Below, one piece after another: positions 1 to 6,455 of a DNA stretch of 6,455 nt. Source of the stretch: Pseudomonadota bacterium (lineage in GTDB: Bacteria; Pseudomonadota; Gammaproteobacteria; Enterobacterales; Enterobacteriaceae); NCBI GenBank assembly GCA_023425455.1, contig JAFACP010000133.1, positions 1 to 6,455 of the forward strand, given 5' to 3'. Every line of letters starts with the position of its first letter. Positions within the stretch are counted from its first letter, which is position 1. The translations under genes were made by a program, and so were the position numbers. Under the pieces are notes generated by a model. The model searched no databases, had not been told where the DNA came from, and worked only from the letters and a program-made list of their open reading frames with translations.

Positions 1-748
1 GGAGCAGCTTACCGCGACCGTGAAGCAGAATGCGGATAACGCCCGTCAGGCTTCTCAACTGGCGGAAAGCGCCTCGGAAACCGCCCAGCGCGGCGGCAAA
101 GTGGTCGATGGCGTGGTGAAAACCATGCATGAGATCGCCGGCAGTTCGCAAAAGATTGCCGACATTATCAGCGTGATCGATGGCATTGCCTTCCAGACCA
201 ATATTCTGGCCCTGAACGCGGCGGTTGAAGCGGCGCGTGCCGGTGAGCAGGGGCGTGGTTTTGCGGTGGTGGCCGGCGAAGTGCGTAACCTCGCCAGCCG
301 CAGCGCCAATGCGGCGAAAGAGATCAAAACGCTGATTGAAGACTCCGTTTCCCGCGTGGATACCGGCTCGGTGCTGGTTGAAAGCGCGGGGGAGACCATG
401 AATGACATCGTGAATGCGGTCACCCGCGTCACCGACATCATGGGGGAAATCGCCTCTGCCTCTGATGAGCAGAGTCGGGGTATCGACCAGGTGGCGCTGG
501 CGGTATCGGAGATGGATCGTGTCACACAACAAAACGCCGCGCTGGTGCAGGAGTCCGCCACGGCTGCCGCTGCGCTGGAAGAGCAGGCGAGCCGTCTGAA
601 GATGGCCGTCTCGGCGTTTCGTCTTACCTCACTCGCTGTAAACACGGCCGGTTCGCGTACCGCACCTCGCGAAACGACCTCTGCGCCGGTTGCGGTTCGC
701 CAGCGTGCGGTCGCGGCCGGAGAAGAAGAAAACTGGGAAACATTTTGA
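1..748 (+). CDS. tar: Methyl-accepting chemotaxis protein Tar (aspartate-type receptor), 3' part only
   Basis: This is the C-terminal cytoplasmic part of a transmembrane chemoreceptor that controls CheA kinase at the cell pole. The 5' end lies outside the window, and the first whole codon is at position 2. Counted colinearly, that codon matches E. coli Tar Glu308, so the third methylation site (Gln309, bases 5-7) is the first site visible. The fourth, Glu491, falls exactly at 551-553, so there are no indels in between. The hairpin tip that contacts CheA/CheW is present ([20 protein letters not shown], about 188-247). A Pro/Ala/Arg-rich flexible linker (about 620-730) leads to the C-terminal pentapeptide NWETF, the docking site for CheR and CheB that marks high-abundance receptors. 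The sensor domain is missing, so aspartate specificity is inferred from the tail, the linker-proximal sequence and the gene order. A Tsr-like receptor is the alternative. tap follows after 44 bases. Confidence 0.88.
   Translation, partial: EQLTATVKQNADNARQASQLAESASETAQRGGKVVDGVVKTMHEIAGSSQKIADIISVIDGIAFQTNILALNAAVEAARAGEQGRGFAVVAGEVRNLASRSANAAKEIKTLIEDSVSRVDTGSVLVESAGETMNDIVNAVTRVTDIMGEIASASDEQSRGIDQVALAVSEMDRVTQQNAALVQESATAAAALEEQASRLKMAVSAFRLTSLAVNTAGSRTAPRETTSAPVAVRQRAVAAGEEENWETF
2..619 (+). repeat. Long direct repeat, copy 1 (signalling hairpin of tar)
   Basis: This stretch is paralogous to 1708-2325 in tap. The two copies align without a gap at a constant offset of 1706 bases, from the third methylation site to the Phe that ends the last conserved helix. 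The longest perfect match I found by eye is 32 bases (257-288 against 1963-1994), with further long matches on both sides. It reflects receptor gene duplication, not a mobile element. Confidence 0.85.
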
Positions 749-762
749 CCGATCGTTGAACT

Positions 763-777
763 GCGGCTGCTTGCCGC
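763..777 (+). other. Small intercistronic hairpin between tar and tap
   Basis: GCGGC (763-767) and GCCGC (773-777) can form a 5-bp all-GC stem around the loop TGCTT. It lies 5 bases before the tap ribosome binding site. No T run follows, so it is not an intrinsic terminator. It could stabilise the tar end of the message or damp tap translation, but a stem this short can also arise by chance. Confidence 0.35.
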
Positions 778-782
778 TTAAT

Positions 783-787
783 GGGAG
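783..787 (+). promoter_or_regulatory. tap ribosome binding site (decides the start)
   Basis: GGGAG lies 5 bases before the ATG at 793. It sits inside the reading frame that would open at the ATG at 781, so the downstream ATG is the better start. The resulting N-terminus [10 protein letters not shown] matches E. coli Tap ([10 protein letters not shown]) in position. Confidence 0.75.
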
Positions 788-792
788 CGTGG

Positions 793-2394
793 ATGTTAAA
801 TCGTATTCGTATCTCGACCACACTGTTTTTGATTTTGATCCTTTGCGGTGTGTTGCAGGTTGGCAGTAATGGATTGTCTTTTTGGGCGTTTCGCGATGGC
901 TATCAGAATTTACGGGAAGTCGAAACGAGTAATCAGCAGCGCTCAACGCTGGCACAAACGCGTGCCGTGTTGCTGCAGGCAAGCACCGCGCTGAACAAAG
1001 CAGGGACGTTAACCGCGTTAAGTTATCCGCCTGACGATATCAAAGCGCTGATGGCGGCGGCGCGTGACAGCCTCGGGCAGGCTGACGGAGCCTTTAAAGC
1101 CTTTACCTCGCAGGAGGCGGTAAGTGAAAAAGGGAAGGCGCTGAAGGCCAACCTGCAAAAGAGCTACGCCCAGTGGCGCGGCGATCTGGAGCATCAGGCG
1201 ACCTGGCTTGAAAACAACCAGCTCTCCGATTTCCTGACCGCGCCGGTGCAGGAGTCGCAGGCGGCATTTGATAACAGCTTTACCGCATGGCAGCAGGACA
1301 TTAACCAGTTCATCGAACGGGCCGGTGCCGCGAGCCGGACCAGTTACCACATGTCGGGGGTGATTTTCTCGGTAGTGGTCATTCTGGCGGCGCTGCTGAC
1401 CAGCGCAGCGTTGTTCTGGTCACGCCGGATGATTGTGCAGCCGCTGGCCATCATCAGCAGCCATTTTGACAGCATTGCCAAAGGCGACCTCGCGCGTCCG
1501 GTTGCGGTCTACGGCAGAAACGAAATTTCGGCGATTTTTGCCAGCCTGAAGGCGATGCAGGGCGCGCTGCGCGAGACGGTTACCGATGTGCGCCAGGGGA
1601 GCTATGCCATGCACACCGGGATCTCCGAGATTGCGGCGGGCAATAACGATCTCTCCTCACGCACCGAACAGCAGGCGGCCTCGCTGGCGCAAACGGCGGC
1701 GAGCATGGAGCAACTGACCGCCACCGTCAGCCAGAACGCCGACAATGCGCGCCAGGCCTCTGATCTGTCGAAGCAGGCGGCGCTGACGGCGAAGAGAGGC
1801 GGCGATCAGGCCTCTCACGTGGCCAGCACCATGCATGAAATCGCCACCAGCTCGCAGAAAATTGGCGACATCATCAGCGTGATCGACGGTATTGCCTTCC
1901 AGACCAACATTCTGGCGCTGAACGCCGCCGTTGAGGCCGCTCGCGCAGGGGAACAGGGCCGCGGTTTTGCGGTGGTGGCCGGCGAAGTGCGTAATCTGGC
2001 CAGCCGCAGCGCCAACGCGGCGAAAGAGATTAAGGTGTTGATTGAAGAGTCTGTGTCACGTGTCCAGCAGGGGTCAACGCTGGTGGATACCGCCGCACAG
2101 ACCATGACGGAGATTGTTACCTCCGTCACCCGGGTTAACGACATTATGGGGGAGATTGCCTCAGCGTCCGACGAACAACGTCGGGGGATTGAGCAAGTCG
2201 CCCAGGCGGTCAGCCAGATGGATCAGGTGACGCAGCAGAATGCTTCGCTCGTCGAGGAGGCGGCTGCGGCAACCGACCAGCTGGCCAGTCAGGCGGATCA
2301 TCTGACCGCGCTGGTGGCCGTGTTTAATGTCAATGAGCAGGTAGAAGCGGTAACAGAAGTCGGGCGGTCGCAGGCCGTGCCAGTTGTTTCCTGA
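793..2394 (+). CDS. tap: Methyl-accepting chemotaxis protein Tap (dipeptide receptor)
   Basis: This is an inner-membrane chemoreceptor of 533 residues, the same length as E. coli Tap. The known E. coli role is attraction to dipeptides through the periplasmic binding protein DppA, and to pyrimidines. Residues about 7-30 form TM1 and 31-187 the periplasmic four-helix sensor, with Tap-like segments such as [17 protein letters not shown] and [20 protein letters not shown]. Residues 188-209 form TM2 and about 210-262 the HAMP domain. A signalling hairpin follows, with its tip near residues 365-405. Predicted methylation sites are Gln293, Gln300, Gln307 and Glu489. The protein ends in PVVS and lacks NWETF, as in E. 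coli Tap, so it should depend on neighbouring Tar-type receptors for efficient methylation. The start at 793 is chosen over ATG 781 because GGGAG lies between them. cheR begins 19 bases downstream. Identity is firm; ligand range is by homology. Confidence 0.93.
   Translation: MLNRIRISTTLFLILILCGVLQVGSNGLSFWAFRDGYQNLREVETSNQQRSTLAQTRAVLLQASTALNKAGTLTALSYPPDDIKALMAAARDSLGQADGAFKAFTSQEAVSEKGKALKANLQKSYAQWRGDLEHQATWLENNQLSDFLTAPVQESQAAFDNSFTAWQQDINQFIERAGAASRTSYHMSGVIFSVVVILAALLTSAALFWSRRMIVQPLAIISSHFDSIAKGDLARPVAVYGRNEISAIFASLKAMQGALRETVTDVRQGSYAMHTGISEIAAGNNDLSSRTEQQAASLAQTAASMEQLTATVSQNADNARQASDLSKQAALTAKRGGDQASHVASTMHEIATSSQKIGDIISVIDGIAFQTNILALNAAVEAARAGEQGRGFAVVAGEVRNLASRSANAAKEIKVLIEESVSRVQQGSTLVDTAAQTMTEIVTSVTRVNDIMGEIASASDEQRRGIEQVAQAVSQMDQVTQQNASLVEEAAAATDQLASQADHLTALVAVFNVNEQVEAVTEVGRSQAVPVVS
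1708..2325 (+). repeat. Long direct repeat, copy 2 (signalling hairpin of tap)
   Basis: This is the partner of 2-619 in tar, in the same orientation and without a gap over 618 bases. It includes the identical 32-base block at 1963-1994. The divergence seen is mostly in third codon positions in the central hairpin, with more amino-acid changes toward both ends. Confidence 0.85.
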
Positions 2395-2413
2395 ACGTGA
2401 TTAAGAAGGCGCT

Positions 2414-3276
2414 ATGACATCACCCATGCCCGCAGGGCAAACGTCATTACTGTTGCAGATGACACAGCGCCTCGCGCTGTCCGACGCGCATTTTCGTCGG
2501 ATATGTCAGTTAATCTACCAGCGCGCGGGGATTGTGCTTGCCGATCATAAGCGAGACATGGTCTACAACCGGCTGGTACGCCGCTTGCGCACGCTCGGCC
2601 TTGATGATTTTGGTCGCTACCTGAGCATGCTCGAAGCGAACCAGAACAGCGCCGAGTGGCAGGCATTTATTAACTCGTTAACCACTAACCTGACGGCGTT
2701 TTTCCGCGAAGGACACCATTTCCCGGTGCTGGCCGACCACGCGCGTCGCCGCACCGGCGAATATCGCGTCTGGAGCGCGGCGGCCTCAACGGGAGAAGAG
2801 CCTTACTCGCTGGCGATAACCCTGGCGGATACGCTGGGGATGGCGCCAGGGCGCTGGAAAGTGTATGCCAGCGATATTGATACCGAAGTGCTGGAGAAGG
2901 CGCGCAACGGCGTATACCGCCTTGACGAGCTCAAGACACTCTCGCCGCAGCAGCTGCAGCGCTACTTTATGCGCGGCACCGGCCCGCATGAAGGGCTGGT
3001 GCGCGTGCGCCAGGAGCTGGCGAACTGCGTCGAGTTTGCCCCGGTCAATCTGCTCGATAAGCAGTACAACGTCCCGGGGCCTTTTGATGCCATATTTTGC
3101 CGTAACGTTATGATTTATTTTGATAAAAAGACGCAACAGGAGATTCTGCGTCGCTTTGTTCCGTTGCTCAAGCCTGACGGTTTACTGTTTGCCGGGCATT
3201 CGGAAAACTTTAGCAACCTCGTGCGCGAGTTTAGCCTGCGTGGGCAAACGGTATATGCGCTGAGTAAGGAAAAAGC

Positions 3277-3280
<4 letters not shown>
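2414..3280 (+). CDS. cheR: Chemotaxis protein methyltransferase CheR
   Basis: CheR transfers methyl groups from S-adenosylmethionine to receptor glutamates in the cytoplasm, the slow adaptation arm of chemotaxis. The protein has 288 residues (E. coli 286). Residues about 10-85 form the basic helical N-terminal domain and the rest a Rossmann-type methyltransferase fold. Residues known from Salmonella CheR to contact SAM are at the same numbers: Asn92, Thr94 and Arg98 in TNLTAFFRE, Glu129 in STGEEPYS, Asp154 in ASDID and Asn212. Arg98 and Tyr235 (CRNVMIYFD, 229-237) line the active site. The beta-subdomain inserted in the fold is expected to bind the NWETF tail of the receptor encoded at the left edge. 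An AGAAGG Shine-Dalgarno (2404-2409) lies 4 bases before ATG 2414. The stop codon overlaps the cheB start. Confidence 0.96.
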
Positions 3281-4731
<1,451 letters not shown>

Positions 4732-4733
<2 letters not shown>

Positions 4734-4736
4734 GGT
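4732..4736 (+). promoter_or_regulatory. cheZ ribosome binding site (decides the start)
   Basis: GAGGT overlaps the cheY stop codon and lies 7 bases before ATG 4744. It favours the tandem ATGATG (MMQP) as the start over an in-frame TTG at 4738, which would leave almost no spacing. Confidence 0.7.
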
Positions 4737-4743
4737 ATTGGTT

Positions 4744-5388
4744 ATGATGCAACCTGCAATGAAACCCGTTGAAGAACATTCACCCAGCGACATTATCGCC
4801 CGTATCGGTAGCCTGACGCGCATGCTGCGCGACAGCCTGCGTGAGCTGGGTCTGGATCAGGCGATCGCCGAAGCGGCAGAAGCCATTCCCGACGCCCGCG
4901 ATCGCCTGGACTATGTCGTACAGATGACCGCTCAGGCGGCAGAGCGCGCGCTGAACAGCGTTGAAGCATCCCAGCCGCATCAGGATGCGATGGAGAAAGA
5001 TGCGAAAGATCTGACCAAACGCTGGGATGAGTGGTTTGAGAACCCGATCGAACTGGCCGACGCCCGTGAGCTGGTGACGGATACCCGTAAATTCCTCGGC
5101 GAGGTGCCGGGCCACACCAGCTTCACCAACGCTCAGCTGCTGGACATCATGATGGCGCAGGATTTCCAGGACCTGACCGGTCAGGTGATCAAGCGCATGA
5201 TGGATGTGATCCAGGAGATTGAACGCCAGCTGCTGATGGTGCTGCTGGAGAACATCCCGGAACCGGCTGCCCGGCCAAAGCGCGAGAACGAAAGTCTGCT
5301 CAACGGTCCGCAGCTCGATGCGAGCAAGGCCGGCGTGGTCGCCAGCCAGGATCAGGTGGACGACCTGCTCGACAGCCTCGGCTTCTGA
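4744..5388 (+). CDS. cheZ: CheY-P phosphatase CheZ
   Basis: CheZ accelerates dephosphorylation of CheY-P and so ends tumbling signals. It acts as a dimer forming a long four-helix bundle and is held at receptor arrays by the short form of CheA. It has 214 residues, as in E. coli. Asp143 and catalytic Gln147 are present in [16 protein letters not shown]; Gln147 is inserted into the CheY active site to position water. The charged, flexible linker (about 172-198, with ARPKREN) leads to the C-terminal CheY-binding helix (about 201-214, [12 protein letters not shown]). The tandem ATGATG opening and upstream GAGGT fix the start. It is the last gene of the che operon, with two hairpins in the 148 bases after its stop. 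Asp56 replaces Tyr as I recall it in E. coli; no functional effect is expected. Confidence 0.97.
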   Translation: MMQPAMKPVEEHSPSDIIARIGSLTRMLRDSLRELGLDQAIAEAAEAIPDARDRLDYVVQMTAQAAERALNSVEASQPHQDAMEKDAKDLTKRWDEWFENPIELADARELVTDTRKFLGEVPGHTSFTNAQLLDIMMAQDFQDLTGQVIKRMMDVIQEIERQLLMVLLENIPEPAARPKRENESLLNGPQLDASKAGVVASQDQVDDLLDSLGF

Positions 5389-5398
5389 CAGGGCTAAT

Positions 5399-5426
5399 GC
5401 CTCCGGCCGGTCACACGGACGGAGGC
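5399..5426 (+). other. GC-rich hairpin just after cheZ
   Basis: GCCTCCG (5399-5405) pairs perfectly with CGGAGGC (5420-5426). Inside it CCG (5407-5409) can pair with CGG (5416-5418), after a G/A mismatch, around a 6-base loop. It begins 10 bases after the cheZ stop. No T run follows, so it is more likely to protect the 3' end of the che mRNA, or act with the next hairpin, than to terminate transcription alone. Confidence 0.6.
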
Positions 5427-5438
5427 GTAAACCGCCAT

Positions 5439-5511
5439 AACCCCGAAAAGAGCCAGAATAAACTGGCTTTTCCCGCCATTGGAATTCCGCTGCGCTGGCA
5501 TGATACCCGTG
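5439..5511 (+). promoter_or_regulatory. Tentative FlhDC box and class II promoter for flhB
   Basis: In relatives flhB is a class II flagellar gene activated by FlhD4C2. Compared with the published half-site consensus as I remember it, 5465-5480 (GGCTTTTCCCGCCATT) matches about 10 of 13 defined bases. 5439-5453 (AACCCCGAAAAGAGC) matches about 8 of 13. The 11-base spacer between them is in the allowed range. Downstream, CATGAT (5499-5504) matches the sigma-70 -10 at 4 of 6 positions and would start RNA near 5511, about 26 bases before the GTG. There is no good -35, as expected for an activator-dependent promoter. The placement is coherent but the matches are weak. Confidence 0.38.
5446..5471 (+). 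terminator. Probable Rho-independent terminator of the che operon
   Basis: AGCCAG (5451-5456) and CTGGCT (5463-5468) form a 6-bp stem with the 6-base loop AATAAA. An A-rich flank lies before it (AAAA, 5446-5449) and three more Ts (5469-5471) follow, so the stem can extend by A-T pairs past a bulged G. The T tract is short and followed by CCC, so termination is probably partial. Confidence 0.55.
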
Positions 5512-5528
5512 ACTAAATGGGCTGCGAG

Positions 5529-5532
5529 CAGG
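5529..5532 (+). promoter_or_regulatory. Weak flhB ribosome binding site
   Basis: CAGG lies only 4 bases before the GTG at 5537. With the non-ATG start it predicts modest translation initiation, which fits an export-gate component needed in few copies. Confidence 0.45.
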
Positions 5533-5536
5533 CACT

Positions 5537-6455
5537 GTGGCAGAAGACAACGACGACAAAACAGAAGCCCCCACACCCCACCGACTTGAAAAAGCGCGTG
5601 AAGATGGGCAAATCCCCCGATCCCGTGAACTGACATCCATGCTGATTCTTCTCGTTGGCGTGTGCATCATCTGGTGGGGTGGGGAGTCGCTCGCCCGCAG
5701 ACTGGCGGCCATGCTCTCGGCCGGGCTGCGTTTTGACCACAGTATGGTTAACGATCCCAATCTGGTGCTCAGCCAGATTATTCTGCTGATTAAAAACGCC
5801 ATGATCGCCTTACTCCCTCTGATCGCCGGGGTGGTGCTGGTGGCGCTGGTTTCGCCGGTAATGCTCGGCGGCCTGGTGTTTAGCGCGAAATCACTGCAGC
5901 CGAAGTTTTCAAAGCTCAACCCGCTACCGGGGATTGCAAAAATGTTCTCTGCGCAGACCGGCGCCGAGCTGCTGAAGGCGATCCTCAAATCGTTGCTGAT
6001 GGGCGGCACCGCAGGGTTTTTCCTGTGGTCGCACTGGCCGGAAATGATGCGTCTTCTCAACGAGTCGCCGCTGACCGCAATGAACAATGCCATGAACCTG
6101 GCAGGGCTTTGCGCGCTGCTGGTGGTGTTGAGCATTATCCCGATGGTGGGATTTGACGTTATCTTCCAGATATTTAGCCATATCAAAAAATTGCGTATGT
6201 CGCGGCAGGATATCCGTGATGAGTACAAGCAGATGGAAGGCGACCCGCATGTGAAGGGACGTATTCGCCAGATGCAGCGCGCCGCCGCGCGTCGTCGAAT
6301 GATGGAGGATGTGCCGAAGGCTGACGTGATCGTCACCAACCCGACGCACTACGCGGTGGCGCTGAAATACGACGAGACCAGCATGGCCGCCCCGCGCATC
6401 GTCGCCATGGGCACCGACCTGCTGGCGCTGAAGATCCGCGAGGTCGCCACGGGCT
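5537..6455 (+). CDS. flhB: Flagellar type III export protein FlhB, 5' part
   Basis: FlhB is an inner-membrane component of the flagellar export gate. Its cytoplasmic domain self-cleaves and switches export from rod/hook to filament substrates. The frame opens with GTG at 5537 and has no stop to the window edge: 306 complete codons of about 382 in relatives. The N-terminus (MAEDNDDKTEAPTPHRLEKA) aligns with E. coli and Salmonella FlhB. Four hydrophobic stretches are visible, near residues 33-52, 85-110, 145-165 and 185-212. The cytoplasmic linker after them contains GDPHVKGRIRQMQRA. The autocleavage motif NPTH is intact at 268-271 (6338-6349), equivalent to Asn269-His272 of Salmonella. Residue 291 is Met where relatives have Lys in an AKG motif. 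It is separated from cheZ by 148 bases holding terminator-like and promoter-like signals, so it begins a new operon, flhBAE in relatives. The GTG is preferred because it gives the family N-terminus; no upstream ATG does so. Confidence 0.95.
   Translation, partial: MAEDNDDKTEAPTPHRLEKAREDGQIPRSRELTSMLILLVGVCIIWWGGESLARRLAAMLSAGLRFDHSMVNDPNLVLSQIILLIKNAMIALLPLIAGVVLVALVSPVMLGGLVFSAKSLQPKFSKLNPLPGIAKMFSAQTGAELLKAILKSLLMGGTAGFFLWSHWPEMMRLLNESPLTAMNNAMNLAGLCALLVVLSIIPMVGFDVIFQIFSHIKKLRMSRQDIRDEYKQMEGDPHVKGRIRQMQRAAARRRMMEDVPKADVIVTNPTHYAVALKYDETSMAAPRIVAMGTDLLALKIREVATG

Noticed and set aside
55..645. 196-codon open frame on the - strand within tar, with a similar one at 1815-2144 in tap
   Set aside because: Both are mirror frames of the same conserved receptor hairpin. 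Their similarity to each other only reflects the tar/tap repeat.
781..792. ATG at 781 as the start of tap, giving 537 residues
   Set aside because: The Shine-Dalgarno GGGAG would fall inside the gene, and the extra MGAW is absent from E. coli Tap. ATG 793 gives 533 residues and the family N-terminus.
2521..2547. GCCGATCA inside cheR resembling a sigma-28 -10 element
   Set aside because: The position 11 bases upstream (2521-2528, GCGCGCGG) has no resemblance to the TAAA-type -35, so this is a chance match.
4738..4743. TTG at 4738 as the start of cheZ
   Set aside because: It lies only one base after GAGGT. ATGATG at 4744 has normal spacing and matches CheZ.
4780..6339. 519-codon open frame on the - strand, antisense to cheZ and flhB
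   Set aside because: It lies opposite two well-conserved genes and crosses their intergenic region. Its product is rich in Ser/Arg/Ile with no recognisable domain, as expected of the complement of GC-rich coding DNA. I see no ribosome binding site that would favour it.

Overview
The window looks like the chromosomal chemotaxis/flagellar locus of a motile member of the Enterobacteriaceae. The gene order tar - tap - cheR - cheB - cheY - cheZ - flhB is that of Escherichia coli, and every protein aligns with its E. coli counterpart almost without gaps as I recall those sequences. Several substitutions and a GC-rich third codon position argue against E. coli itself. Possession of tap argues against Salmonella enterica. 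An Enterobacter, Citrobacter, Leclercia or Kosakonia-like host is my inference and cannot be settled from this window.

Layout, all on the + strand. 1-748: the cytoplasmic 3' half of a Tar-type receptor, ending in the NWETF tail that tethers CheR and CheB. 793-2394: a complete low-abundance receptor of the Tap type without that tail. 2414-3280: cheR (receptor methyltransferase). 3277-4326: cheB (receptor methylesterase/deamidase), overlapping cheR by 4 bases. 4344-4733: cheY (response regulator). 4744-5388: cheZ (CheY-P phosphatase). These six genes are separated by 44 bases at most and read as one transcript, the 'meche' operon. A 148-base gap (5389-5536) follows, holding a GC-rich hairpin, a terminator-like hairpin and a tentative FlhDC-dependent promoter. 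5537-6455: the first 306 codons of flhB (flagellar export gate/switch protein), starting with GTG and running off the right edge; this opens the next operon (flhBAE in relatives).

How it works together: the receptors control the CheA kinase, which is encoded upstream outside the window. CheA phosphorylates CheY, which makes the motor tumble, and CheB, which removes methyl groups. CheR adds methyl groups and CheZ dephosphorylates CheY. FlhB belongs to the flagellar export apparatus and switches export from rod/hook to filament substrates. The catalytic and phosphorylation residues of CheR, CheB, CheY and CheZ are all present, so the set looks functional.

I found no mobile element, CRISPR array, tRNA/rRNA or unknown gene system. 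The region is an ordinary conserved core locus. Points worth a second look are the long tar/tap direct repeat, the compact cheZ-flhB control region and one unusual residue near the end of the visible part of FlhB.
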